A stretch of 64,000 nucleotides of DNA from the NCBI GenBank assembly GCA_013397075.1, contig VWZS01002239.1, positions 1,130,332 to 1,194,331 of the forward strand, given 5' to 3'. The position numbers and the translations under genes are program-made. The notes beneath the pieces were generated by a model. It was given only the letters and a program-made list of their open reading frames with translations. It was not told where the DNA came from and did not search any database. This stretch comes from Rhabdornis inornatus (Eukaryota; Chordata; Aves; Passeriformes; Rhabdornithidae). This document shows positions 47,041-59,700 of this stretch, one piece after another (within the stretch, counting starts at the first letter, position 1; every line of letters starts with the position of its first letter).

Positions 47041-49527
47041 TTTAAGTTTTTAAAGTTAAAGTTTCAATATGATTTTATATATATATATATACATACAGTT
47101 TGTTAAATGTGATCACTCAAGTATATGCGGAAAGGAAATAAAAACTAGGCCTATAATGTAATTGCAGACGATTTTATCATGTTTTAATATATCTAACATC
47201 AACTTTTATGCTGTTGAACATACTTAAGCAAAGGGAAACTTCAAAATGCTCAGAAATAGAATAATTATGCTCTTTGATCAAGCCTTGAAGGGGCAAGTAT
47301 AAACTGATTGATGCCACTTTAAAGGCTGACTGAACAGTCAACAGCTAATATTATGCAGTATTTCTTGATAGCATAAAAAAGAATACAGAAAGGTTCAGAC
47401 TTTTGTCTGAAAAAGATACTACAGACTGCAGATTATTTTGTGTGTCTTTTTTTGTTTGCTTTTTTTTATTTTCTCATTTTGTAAAGTGACAAGAAAGAAA
47501 TACAGTGGTTTTAGGAACAGTTTATGGTGGGACAAGATAAAGTAGCATGTTCATTTTCTTACTGCTATTGTCAGCAATTTTCTTTGTTTATGCAAAGCAG
47601 CTTGGTATAATTTTCTTGAAATCCTGCTAGCAGTTAAAATAACTCAAATGTTCCCACTTCAGGCTGCCAAATAAGATCACTGATGTCTTGCAGTTGTCAC
47701 ATATGAACTTGTCAGGCTTTTCTCTTTCTTGCTATAGGGCCAGAAGCTGGTGTCCCAAGGGAAGGAATACTCATTTCTATGCCTTAAATACACAGCTTTG
47801 CTGAGGTTTGCATTTTTGCAGTCTAGGTAACCCTGAGAGTCTGTGTTAATGTTAAAGATAGCCTGAATTCCTGCTGTTAACAATCATTCATTTAGTCATA
47901 TAAACTGTGCAACTTCCTAAAAAGAATGTCCTAACTAATTAAACTTTGAAATTACATTTTTGTTTACACTGATCTGATTTTTCCTTCTCTAATTTGCTTT
48001 CCTATTTTTATTACTAGTTTCAAATTAGAGTTTTATTTGTCTCGATAAGTAGTAGTGTTATCTTTAGATCTAATCAGTCTAGTCCCATAGTAACTAGCAG
48101 AACAATAAAATTGGAATAAATGATTGCCCTGTAGCTTATCATTATATGCATATGTTCATGATAAGACTGTTATTAGAAATTGCAGTGCCAGATGAGACCA
48201 CTTTTTTATCTTGTTATTGTTTTATGGGTGATTGTCAGACCTAAGTTTCAATGCATGCTTTAGTGAATAACTGTAATTGAAAATGTTGTATATTTTACTA
48301 TTAATATAACTTTTATCTATCTGCAGAACTCTTACTATGCTTCTACATACTTTTGGTTCGCCAAAGACCTGACTCCAAAAATCACTTTCTTGGTGGAAAC
48401 ATTTGCAACACTTTCTTATGCTTCATGCAATCAAAAGTCTTGCCATCAGTTACAAAAATGAGTATTCTTGAGTTGGTTTAAAATAAAATCCCAGTGCAGA
48501 CTAAAAAGTTTATAATTTTACTACGAACATTCAATCAGTTCAAGAAAAATTGAAAGCTTCTCTGCAGTCTTTAACTGAGCATATGAATCTTGTAAGAATT
48601 ACATTTTTCCTGGTCTTTAGTAAAATTTTATATTGTGTATAACTCGTGTTGAGAATACACTTTTTCCTCTCTCACAGACAACACAGCTGGATAGATTTAA
48701 GATAAATTTCCCAAATTAAGTGGAAACCCATGTATGTCCCTTTTCACAGTTTGGGTCATCATGCAAATTATAAATTGTAGTGATTTGATGACACTGTTCA
48801 TATTTTTTGCTAGTTGTAATGTAAAGCAAAGCTAGAGGGCAATTTGTTGTGATCAAAAGAGTGTAATGAGTGGGAAAATGGAATGTTTGAGGTCAGGATT
48901 AAGGAGTGTCAACAAAGACCTTAGAAGCTAGAGATCTGGGATAACAGATCTTCCCACATCGTCTAATGACTGAATCTCAGTGTTGGGTTTGTTTGTTATC
49001 CCAAGTAGAAAGAAACATGCCCAGACCTCCTAACAGTTTTAAAGTCATATTTCAGGAGTTCTCTTAAGGATTGTCGGTGTTTGAGCAAAATAAGATTTTT
49101 GGTTTTCTTCTGCTTTATTGAAAATGGGCCACAGTATTTTTCTACTTTTTAAATCAAGAGGCTCTTTTATGACAGAACATGGTGTCATTAACTCATGTTT
49201 TACCAATGGTTTGAAGTAGGTTGGCTTTTATTTTCTTTTTTTTTTTTTTTTTAATGGTGATTCATGAATTTGACAAAGATCATATGACAAATTATTCCAA
49301 GTAAATTTTCAGATTCACTGGAATTGTTTCCATCTTAATTATTTTCTTTTAAATTTAGGTAAATTTACTATACTAGCAACAGGTACTGTAACAGCACCAT
49401 GTAAGAATTTGAGCTTAATAGGGGTTTGTTTTACTTTTAAAGCTATTTTTCAAAGGTGAGTTTTTTCAATCTAAGGAATGAAATTTGACTTCTCAGATCT
49501 ACAGTAACATATTCTGCATTAAGATAA

Positions 49528-49579
49528 TTAGATAACTTTTTTTAAAAAGTTATCTAAACTTTTTATAAAATTATAAAAA
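49528..49579 (+). repeat. Two adjacent perfect AT-rich hairpins
   Basis: First hairpin: arms TTAGATAACTTTTT (49528-49541) and AAAAAGTTATCTAA (49544-49557) around a 2 nt loop. Second: TTTTTATAA (49560-49568) and TTATAAAAA (49571-49579) around AA. Fourteen perfect base pairs with a 2 nt loop is unlikely by chance even in AT-rich DNA. It could extrude as a cruciform or be a palindrome-type mutation product. Confidence 0.9.
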
Positions 49580-50869
49580 CTTTCCAGGATTTTACTTTCT
49601 TTCTATTGTATAATTATGCTGTGGTGTTGTAGTGGTTTTGGTTCACCAATTTGAGATTTCCTGACCAATGCACCAATTATTGGGTTTTCTTTCCTTATTT
49701 TTCATTATTGTTTGGTAATATTTTTCTTATTTTCTCCACAGGATTTGTATAAATTTATTTTTTCTGTGGCAAAATCAGTTTGGCATACACTAGTGTACTT
49801 TGAGGCGTTTTTTTGTATCTAGTCAATTAACAGAATTTAATGGCTTTTTATTTAAAGGGAAAATAGAAAAACAAAGGAGCCAACAATGAGAAAAAATCCA
49901 CTATGATACAGGATAGAAAATCTATTAACAAATACTTGATATTTCAAACGGAAGGTCCATGAGCACACAGGGTGTATGTCTTACTAAGTGTTTTAGTGTA
50001 TCAAAACATAAGTTTAGGAACAATAAAGAATTCTCTATTAAAAAGACAAAACTACAAGAAAAAATTCAATACCTTCAAGTATTCAAGCTGACTAAGACAG
50101 CTTCAAGTGACTAAGAGAGTGAGAACATGACAGTCTTTAGATCAGAGTTTCACAGATATATTTTTTTCCTTTTTTAATGATGTGTAAACTGGACCTCTAT
50201 TTAGCAAGGAGAAGGATAAGAGGAACTTTTCAGTTCTTTTGCTTGCCTTTATCTTCTTCCACAATTTCTTTTTCTGGTAAAAGCACTAGCTTAGATCTTT
50301 ATGATGATAAAACCATTTTAGAAGGGAAAAGTTATCAAATATATCCCTACTCGCTTTCTTTCTGAAGTCCAAGAATGCACTTGATTGCAACAAAAAGAAT
50401 TTAATGAAGAATTGAGAATTAGGGTGACATGTTGTGTAATTATCCTTAAATATGTCAACAGTCACATTACTGAAAACAAAATTGCAATTGGCTTATATGT
50501 TCTGTTTGAGAGCTACATTTCTATATTTTTATACCCTAATTATAAGATCTCTAGCAGCTTATATGTAGTTATATAAAATCCTATTTTATGATTTAAAACT
50601 AACTCGTGTGTTGTTCCACGTGATGGAGAAATAAGTAGGCCAGTTAGACATCAGCAAGAAGATGGAAACTGCCCCCCCAACACCTTCTTTGTATCATAAT
50701 CAAAAGATAATGAAAGTTTATAGCTGACATTTTCTCAATGTCCCAGTGATGGTTACAGTGAAAGAGAGATGTTTTAATAAGGAGGTGTGAAGGACAGTAG
50801 GCTTGAGGAAGAAGTTTAGCTGAGATTTACAGCTGAAATAGAGGTAAAACAAACAATCAAGCACATTTC

Positions 50870-50955
50870 AGAAAAAAAAAAACAAACAACCAAAACCAAC
50901 CAACCAACCAACCAAAAATAAACCCACAAAAAACTATAATCAAACAAACCTAAAA
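50870..50955 (+). repeat. A/C-rich tract with (AACC)5
   Basis: Poly-A then CAAA units, five perfect AACC units (50894-50913) and more A/C-rich sequence. Confidence 0.9.
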
Positions 50956-52308
50956 ATAACCTGTGGTACTAACTAGTATTACATATATTCAGATTTTTTT
51001 TCTTTTACTTTTCAAATATTTCAAAGCATTATTTGTAAAAAACTGGACTATTGGTGTATCAATAATTATTTCTACTGTACAAGTATAGAGTTTCAAGTGG
51101 GCTGTGCCCCATACAGTTTATGTATGGCTAATGCCTGCTATGATTCAGTAGTACTGAGAAACTTAAACCAGGAGCCCTGATGTCCAGATCACTTCTCTCT
51201 TCTTTTCACAGTAATTCCTTTTGACCTGTCCAGAATTAATTACCATCTGTCTAATGCTATCTTCCTAGCTGAAGGTGAACTAATAGTAAGAACATGGAGG
51301 CTGCAATAATGCCTACCAGCAGATTTCATTGGGTTTACGCCAAATTGACAGGGACCCATCTGCTCTGTGAGGACATGTTGCAACAAACTCAGGTGCTCTC
51401 TTAATGACCTGACATAACTGTTTAAAGAGATGTTTATGATTATATTGCTCTCTTAATTACAGCAGCAGGGATTAGCTCTCTCTATGCTTTTATGTTGTTT
51501 GATTTTCTTACTGCAATCTTCTTACTAACTGCATCACCATATAAATTATATCATATTAGATTCCCTTAAATCAATCCAAATTCAGATATGGTGCTTAAAA
51601 GAGTGTAAGTTTTCATTTCTTGTATGAATGCACACCAGAATGGCAGTGGTCCTCTTCTCCACCTAACAAATTAAGCGAAAACCTTCACTGTCCTAAAGTC
51701 AGTTTGGATGCTAGTGAATGCATGGAGTATAGGAGAAATATGCATTTGAAACTATGAACCAAGTTGTTTTCTTCAACTTCTTCGTTCTACCTGAGCTGGT
51801 GACCCATTTTCAAATTTGAGTCACTAAAAAACAACTAAGCTTGTTTAGTATTCTCAGATCACATGTGAAGGAAGAAAATATGAACTGTAGAATTGCAGAG
51901 AACAGAAATTACAATGTTTGAGGGAAGCATCAAAATAACCCATATAATCCATATGGGGATTTTGGACTTTTGGAATGTTATTCATATGGGTGGTATCCCC
52001 TAATTTACATATTATCTCCGTATTTTCTGCAGTTATAAAGGGAAGTTATGGTGACTGGATATCTATAATTGGGATGTCCACATATCAGCTACAGGTCTAT
52101 GATCTCCATAACACCTTTCTTTCTTTCATGAAATCTAAGTGGTTTGAATTTATTGAAGATTCATCATTCCACTGTCAGTTATGATGAGCTAAAATGAGGT
52201 GCTTGCATTGTAGTGCTTGTAATTTAGTAAATGCAAAGTAGAAGGAGGCATGCTGAAACAATTTCACTCACTTTGGTAAAGCTTTCTATTCCTATTTTTT
52301 TCTTTTAG

Positions 52309-52572
52309 CTTCAGCAGCAGTATAGTCAGTCTACTCAGATTGAGAGAGCTGAGAAAGACATAGCAAAACAGTTGAGAACTAATCACCAACTTAGAAAATA
52401 CATGTCATAGCAACCTTTCTGGGCACATTCCTTCAATTCCTACTTTGCCATTTCTGCCAATTGGCAGTACTGGTACCTCTCTGAAACCACTCCCATACTC
52501 ACCTGATTCTAATACAGTTATACCATTGGAGTCAGAAATTGCCCCAGAATTACTATCCATTATTAATTTTTA
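52309..52572 (+). other. Exon-like open segment, possible pseudogene or exon remnant
   Basis: A strong acceptor-like tract (CCTATTTTTTTCTTTTAG) ends at 52308. The first frame from 52309 runs 33 codons to a TAG at 52408. Its translation is polar and helix-prone: LQQQYSQSTQIERAEKDIAK then QLRTNHQLRKYMS. From about 52376 a second frame, shifted by one, is open to TAA at 52571 and reads Pro/Ser/Leu-rich sequence (for example SGHIPSIPTLPFLPIGS). One reading is a coding exon broken by a frameshift near 52400; another is two chance frames. I do not recognise either peptide. No good donor site is present. Confidence 0.25.
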
Positions 52573-52990
52573 AATTATGTCATTTTTTAAACTCACAGTT
52601 CCTTTCACACTGCAGAAGAATGACCATGGCTTCTGATATAGCTGGAACGGAGATAAAAGTTATTCTTTAGAGCCTATGGAACCCCACACCTGAGATTTCC
52701 AACATCTTCATGAATTGCCAGACACACTTAACACAAGCCATCCACAGGATACTTGTGAGACAGACAGGTTGTGTAACATGGGAAAGGAAAAGAGTGTCCC
52801 CAGTTAATGTTTGCTATGGAATTGCTCTTTCAATGCAGTATAAACTTTGCCTCTAAGTCTAAGCAAATGAAATTGAGCCAAATTTGGAGAAGTTGTAGTC
52901 CTGAGAAAGAGAATTAATATTTTTGTCTCTGTTCTAATAGCATAATAAGTTAATTCAAGGAGCACTGATTGGAAAAGAGGTTTTCAGTCG

Positions 52991-53016
52991 GTCAGTCAGT
53001 CAGTCAAAAAAAAAAA
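52991..53016 (+). repeat. (GTCA)4 followed by A11
   Basis: Four GTCA units running into eleven A residues. A short microsatellite. Confidence 0.85.
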
Positions 53017-53724
53017 GTTCAAGCATTGAAAGTATGTCATAATATCATGCAACATTTCATTTATATCTCATAATTTTGATCTCTTGAGTCTTCATCTGGC
53101 TCTACCAGTGTCTCCTATATAATAATGTCAGACCTTTAGCCTTCATGTATTGAATATACATAAATGCAGTGTGTTTCAGATTTATAGTGTCAAAAAGGCC
53201 TGTCTCAGTTGTCCTGATTCTCCTAAACAAAGTCCTGTTTTATCAACATTCACGTTTCTATATAGATGTGTGCATTCATGTGAGATCACATATTGCCAAA
53301 CTGGTGCACATTAGCTGCAGGTGTAATACTGCCACAATTGGTAGATTCTAGTGACAGAATGTGTCTATTATGGGTCATCCTTTTCCTCTCCATATTTAAA
53401 AATAATGTTAAAGTGATTTTTCTTTCTGCAAGCATTATTATTCTTCTAAATCTATTTAGTGTACATGGATTAGTTTAATAGGAAAAATTGTCTCACTAGA
53501 CAACCATCATCTGCTTTCAAGGAACCATCTCTAACTGCAATCTCTTTAGTGGATGGAAGGGAGAAGCAAAGAATCAAAAGTGTAAAACTATATATTAGGC
53601 CTCAAAGAGTCAATAGTCTTTAATTTTGAGTGCTTGTGATTAACTTGGCTGTCTGACATGTCAACTGAGTCACAGTCTAAAGTCCTCTAACCCTTTTTAT
53701 ATTGTCTCTGTCATCTTTTCTTAG

Positions 53725-53785
53725 GTGTCAATTAAAAATTGTTCTCATCATAGACAAAGAGAGAAATGAAAGGGATGAAACAAGC
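53725..53785 (+). other. Candidate internal coding exon (61 nt)
   Basis: An excellent acceptor-like tract (TGTCATCTTTTCTTAG) ends at 53724, and a donor-like AGC|GTGAGT follows at 53786. Only one of the three frames is open. It takes one base from the exon start to finish a preceding codon and then reads CQLKIVLIIDKERNERDETS, ending exactly on a codon boundary. That phase fits the start of the open segment at 56628. The charged second half looks protein-like. I cannot name the protein, and intronic pseudo-exons with this quality of splice sites are common in vertebrates. Confidence 0.28.
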
Positions 53786-56627
53786 GTGAGTGTAACTTTC
53801 TTATAATCCTATAATCAGAGAGACAAATTAGCCTCAAGAGGAGAGAAACTGAGAAAGGACATTTATACAACACAGAAATATAAAGACACTGTTATTTCAT
53901 TAGTTTATTAGCTGCAAGGAAATGGAGTATGAGAAAAAAGCACAGCTTTGTTGAAAAGAGGAAGTCAGTCATTTATTATTCCAAGATTTACAGTCTCAGA
54001 AAGTTTGCAATCTCAAATTCACCTTTCCCACCCAATTCAACCTTAGAAACCTTGTGAAAAATGTAACTTCCCTGCTGCTTTGCATATAAGGGTTTACCCA
54101 GCCTCTCAACCTGATACTGTGTCTCAGTGAAAGAAGAAATGGTTTGATTTTTTTGCCAATACAAAAAATATTTCCCTCCAACAAGACTATTCTCTCTCTA
54201 TCCTATTTCCTTTAATCAAAATGAGTTTATGAGGCTTTCCTCTCAACCCCCATAGCACCAAGATATAATTTTTTTTCTGATCCCTGATATGATGCATGAG
54301 TATGTTACTGGTCTTTACCAGACATCAAACTTACTGTGAGTCAGGTGAACTTGGGGAAGCACAGGCTGAATACAGGATTCCTTATTACAAAGATGCCAGC
54401 CAAATGATCAGCTCAAATTCCTTCAAGCCATTTTTTATGGTGAATTTTATCTTAGGTATAATAATTAGGCTCCCCAATTTCAGCTGGAACACCTTTTAGT
54501 ACTGGACCAAACAACTCCCCAGATGGCACTATGTTTATCTCACACATTTAGGCTGGGTCCTGGAAGGTGTAATCCAGGATAAATTCTAATATAATTCCTG
54601 ATACTGCCATCATCAAACTATATTTGATATTTTTTTCTGTTGAGGAGGAAGAAAAGCCATCTATGAAGTGCTCCTCACAGGTGAAGTTTAGCCATATTTG
54701 CCTAAAAAGTGAAAGAAATAAATGGTTATTAAAAAACCATCTGTATTTCTGCAGCTCATAGACAAAATATTTAGAAAGTGCCTTTATGGTAAATTAATGT
54801 TATCTTTCTATGACAAAATAAATGGTACATTTTGGTTACTGGACATTTTTAAACTTTTGTCTAAACATTGACATCTATTGATAAGGATCTTTTGTATGTC
54901 ACAATTAAGATCTCATTCACATTACATTTAGGAGTTTTATATATTTTGTATTCAAAACTGCTGCTAGACTCACAAGACACTTTGTATCTTTACTGTGTCA
55001 AAACGTCAATGCCCAAATATCACACCTTATAGAGCTTTCTCACTGACTTCAAAATTTAATTTATGGTGCTAGAATGGGGTGGGGCGGGGTGTTGTACCTT
55101 AATACAGGAATGGATTTCATAGGAAAGTCTTCTTAACCAGTCTTTCTAAAATCTATGGTCACCCAAAATCATCAATTGCCATTATGCATGATTTCAATAA
55201 GAAGCTTGTAACAACTATATGAATTTCCTTGACATAGATGTTTTCATGAAATATGTGTATTAATTAATATATTAAAGTGTTATGGAAAGCAATTTTCAAA
55301 GTAGGAAATGCTTCATGTTGAAGCATAATAATGAATTACCAAGAGGGAAAGGGCAAGATTCATTATGTTTTATTTATTAATAAATCAAATAAAGCAGGTG
55401 AGACTTTGTTAAATTATGATCCTCCCACTAAACCATAGCATAGCTACAAGTTAGAGACATGTTGGCAGTTTGAGATCTGCCCTCCCTTTCTTTATAAATT
55501 AACAGGTACAAGATCTTTATCCTTATTAGAATTGAATGCTGATACCACATGGATCAAGGGAGCTGCTTCTAAGCATCTAAGACAACCAAAAAGCTTTAGC
55601 ATTCAGGAAGAGATTGGGGTACATGCTTAAACCTCAGTAGTCTTAATGTGTGCATCCTCATGGACTTGTTTATCAGTGGTAAGGAAGATTGACCACACAA
55701 GAAGAAATTTGATATCCTGAATAAGATTAAGAGCTATGAAAGAATTACTTTTACAGCAGCACTTCATTAATCCCTTCCACAGTGGACTTTGCTTTTTTTC
55801 CAACAAACCCCTTCTTTGAGCAACTCTAGCAGACTTCTGTCAGCTCCATGATCTGTTTTGCCTGTAATGAATAATGAAACATGCTTATTCAGTAAGATGT
55901 TGCCTTCTGTAGATAATTATGTCACATGTGACATAAACCTATTCAACCTTTTGGTAGTAAAATTAAATAAGTGAGAGATGTGTGAGATTTTCTTAAGAGA
56001 AAGGATATGGCTTCTTGTAGCTACCTGCAGTATGGAGAGATCGATGATTATCTTAAATATCCCAGAGACCTGACATTACTGTTAGATATATTAGTAATTC
56101 CAATTCCAAAGATTTTCTGTTGTTTCCACAGATGCCAGAAGCTTCAGGGGCTAGACAAGGGTCCTTTTCAAATTTCATATAATCTTTAGCCTTTCATGCA
56201 CCAGCTGTGAAAATCAATTAGCCTTGGTGAAACTTAGCTGCTGCATGTTCTCAATAATGAAAAATACCAACTGTGCTCCGGTGATATTCTCTGTCTGTAA
56301 AAAGAAGGATGATGCTTCTGATTTTCTTTCTTACATTTTTCCTACATAGAGTTGCCTTTTTATTTCTGCTTTTGAAATTTACCAGATGTGTGAGACAGGT
56401 TAACACAGGACAGTTTAAAAAGGCAAAAAAGCTATCCTGTAGCCCAGTTCTGACATTTGTGATTCCCTAAGGCATGTGTAAAGCCAGCTCTCAAAGTAAA
56501 AAGCATCTGACTGAGTGCCAAAGTTGACTTACACTAATTCCTTGATAATATTATGATGCCCAGCAATTCCTTGGGAATTTACAAGCTGTTTCTCTTACAA
56601 ATGTCTTCTGCTTCTTTCTTTGCTTAG

Positions 56628-56747
56628 GAGAACAAGACAGCATCTTTGAACTTGAGAAACTTGAAGACAATGTTTGAAGATGAGGATAAGAAGAATCTGC
56701 CTGCACTAATTAAAACTTTACAGACAAAGAGAGGTGCATCCATCTAG
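56628..56747 (+). other. Candidate terminal coding exon (39 codons plus stop)
   Basis: A pyrimidine tract (CTTCTGCTTCTTTCTTTGCTTAG, quoted here by its end CTTTGCTTAG) ends at 56627. The first frame from 56628 reads ENKTASLNLRNLKTMFEDED then KKNLPALIKTLQTKRGASI and stops at TAG 56745-56747. The peptide is rich in K, E, D, L and N, like a real C-terminus. Its phase (0) matches the end phase of 53725-53785, so the two could be consecutive exons separated by a 2.8 kb intron. A polyadenylation-like AATAAA occurs about 1.1 kb downstream (near 57865). I do not recognise the protein. A second frame also reads 16 open codons, so chance remains possible. Confidence 0.3.
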
Positions 56748-59700
56748 CATCTATTACTGATTTCAATACAAATAAGAACAAGAATGAAAAATCCACTTTT
56801 AAGGCTCCAGTGCTTGTTATCTCTCAGTCATTTTGGATTTGAATTTGTGAGTTTATCTTCCCTTACCCCTTCCCTCCCAAGAGTCTCAAGTTTCTTTGGT
56901 TCCTTCTACTGCGATTACTTTTAGTAGGCTACACAAATCTAGGAACAAATTAGGAATGGATCTGATGTAGATGCAGAGAGTTGGAATAACACACTGTGTA
57001 AGAGCCATTCGTTGAAGAACTTTCTATACCCGTTAAGCGTTTACTGACATGCTGAGAAGCATCTAAATTCACTGTGTCAGAGGGCAGAGTGCTTTTCTTC
57101 AGCAGGCAAATTAAATTTTGAGTTAAATCCTGAAATGTGCCTGTTAGCTTATAGTATTATATCCTGGCATTTTTCTGTGCTTTTATTCACACTTCAGTGA
57201 TATCAGTTACCTCTCACACCAATGGCTGAAATACCACTGGCCCAGTCCATTGCTTCAAACAAAATAACACACAGAAGAGGTCCTGTCTGTAATTTAATTT
57301 TTTGAATGACAATACCATTATTTTATTCCTCAATTCAAACATAAACATATCCAAATACAATGGTCCCACCTCTCCCTAAAATCAGAACTACAGAACCACA
57401 GACCTTATTTGGCCAAGGAAGGAGTACTGGGAAAATATTGAAAGTAAATGTATAAAACCTGCAATCTTGGCAGAAGCAGCATAAGTAGACTTTGAGTTAT
57501 TTTATGGCTGTCTTCTGCTATAAAGCAATTGTATGTTTCCAAGTTATGCCTGGATTCTATGCCTGGACATGGAAGGAAAAATAACAAAATATAAAGAGGC
57601 CTGTCACAAGCTCTGACTTTGGATAAATAATAGATATTGCAATGGAATTTTTGTCCTCATGGTTGCAGTACTATCTATATATCAGTAGAAAATTCAGTGA
57701 ACTGAACTGAAAGAACAATACAATCAATCCTATTGTAATTTCACTTCTTTATTAAAGTAAGAAATTAGAGTGGTGTAAAAAGTGATGATTTGGTTACTTT
57801 TGTGTAAGTCCTGCTTTTTCTTGTACCCCCTAGGTATATTTTGCTTCTATAAAACCTTCATAAAATAAATCAAACCTGAATATACTATCTGTGAAGCATG
57901 CTTTAAAAAATCAGTTGTTTATAGTGCTGACCGAAAAAAAAATTGTAAGGACTTAGATTGCATCATAGATCACATACAAATGAGTCAATCAGGCTTCTTT
58001 GTTTGTTATTTGGTAGTGCAAGGAAAAATATTTGAAATAGAAAAAGTCAGTGTTAGCTAGACAGTTAAAATATATTTTATTCATATTACTATAGTGTGTT
58101 AAAGGGAGACTACAAAGAAAAACCAGAAGAGATGTTTCAAATATGTAAATCTTCTCTTTCTTCTCACATTTCTTGAAAGTTGCTCTCAGTGATGATTTCC
58201 TTAGTTCCTAGATATGAGAAATAGACAGTTTATATGAAAAGTAATTTTCCTTTATATGGTTTTCAATTATTTATCTTCATTTGCAGAGGCAAGCTGTAGT
58301 GTATATCAGAATAGGAACTGACCTCCAGAATTCTGCATCATTAAAATGAACAAAAACCAAAAAATATATGAGGTGCTGCATTAGTAATTAGGCTGGAATA
58401 TTTTTGCTGCTTTTAATGTACTGATAAAGTTTCAAACACCTTTCTTAAATGATATAGAAATATGCTTTATGCACTGCAATTACTGCAATTATCTGTTCTT
58501 TCAATAGACAATGATTTTCTGTTAGTCAGAAAATTCTACCAATGGAGACAAAAAACTCCCAAACAAACTAGAGAAATGTACCTTGAATTTAACCAAGAAG
58601 AAGGGATTTTCATTAATTTTGGGCTAAACGAGCTTAATAGTATCTGTTGTTTTTCATCCCAACAAAGTGTAACGTATCAGCTGCTTCTTTACATAATTTT
58701 TAATTTCTGGAAGCAGTGTCAAAACAGTCCTGGAGACACCCATATAACATGTAACACTACAGAAAAACATGCATGGATTATTCAAAATGCCATTAAACAG
58801 AGAAGAGTTACTATCTTTAGGCAAAGTTACCCAAGATCAGCCTCTCTGTGGTCACTTGTCAATGACATCAGATCGAGTGGCAAATGTTACCTGGCTACTC
58901 CACCACAGTGCAGTTCCATTGGCTGCTGACATTCCAGTCCAGCTCATACATCCAACATTAACCTGTCCTTCCTAGATCAAATGACAAGGAATGTGACACA
59001 TTTCACTGCAAAACAAGGGCAATCTACCAGGAACCTAAGAAAGGCATGTATCCAAGTACCATTCGCTTCAAAGAAGCAGCCACCTCCTCTCAGCCTTTAA
59101 AAATCCTTGTCATCACCACCATTTCAAACTTTCATCCTGATCAAGAAAAGGTGTAGAAAGGCTAGCACTATGGGAGTCACAAAGATAGAGTTCAGCAACA
59201 GAATAATTCCATATATCAACAAGAGAAAACCAAATTTGTGGGTCAAACTCAACTAGCATAACTTTCTCAAAAGACCATCTAGTTAAACATTATTAATAGT
59301 ACTTCTTATTTATCTGGTCCTGCAATCATCCAGAACCATTACAGAGGTAGACTGTTAGAAGTTAAGGACAGCTTCATATGCTGTTCTTTTGCCAACTTGA
59401 TTCTCTATAAACTAGTAATTTAAAAGTTCCCAAACCATTCTTATCAAATATTGTTTTGGGCACTTAGTACCAAAGACGAGTCAGAGAAATTAATGATAAA
59501 TACTTTTTCTTGTTCCATTGGACATCTTGCCCCTTCCACATAGTTTCTAATTACCCCACTGTTTACCTAAAGTCCAAAGAACAGCTCCTTTAAAAAAGCT
59601 GATTCCTGTCCTCTTCACATCAGCCTTATTTTTCCAAGGCACACAGGATTTTTTTCTTTGAGCTAAAAGTTTTGATTCATCTTTGCAACTCAGGCTGAAA

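Larger units (their letters stand above)
47041..52308. other. Non-coding DNA, no gene confirmed
   Basis: Contains a (TA)n run at 47076-47091, a T17 run at 49236-49252, a double AT-rich hairpin at 49528-49579 and an A/C tract at 50870-50955. Acceptor-like tracts ending TCTATCTGCAG (before 48327) and CCGTATTTTCTGCAG (before about 51998) precede open stretches of 40-50 codons, without a good donor. No gene recognised. Confidence 0.6.
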
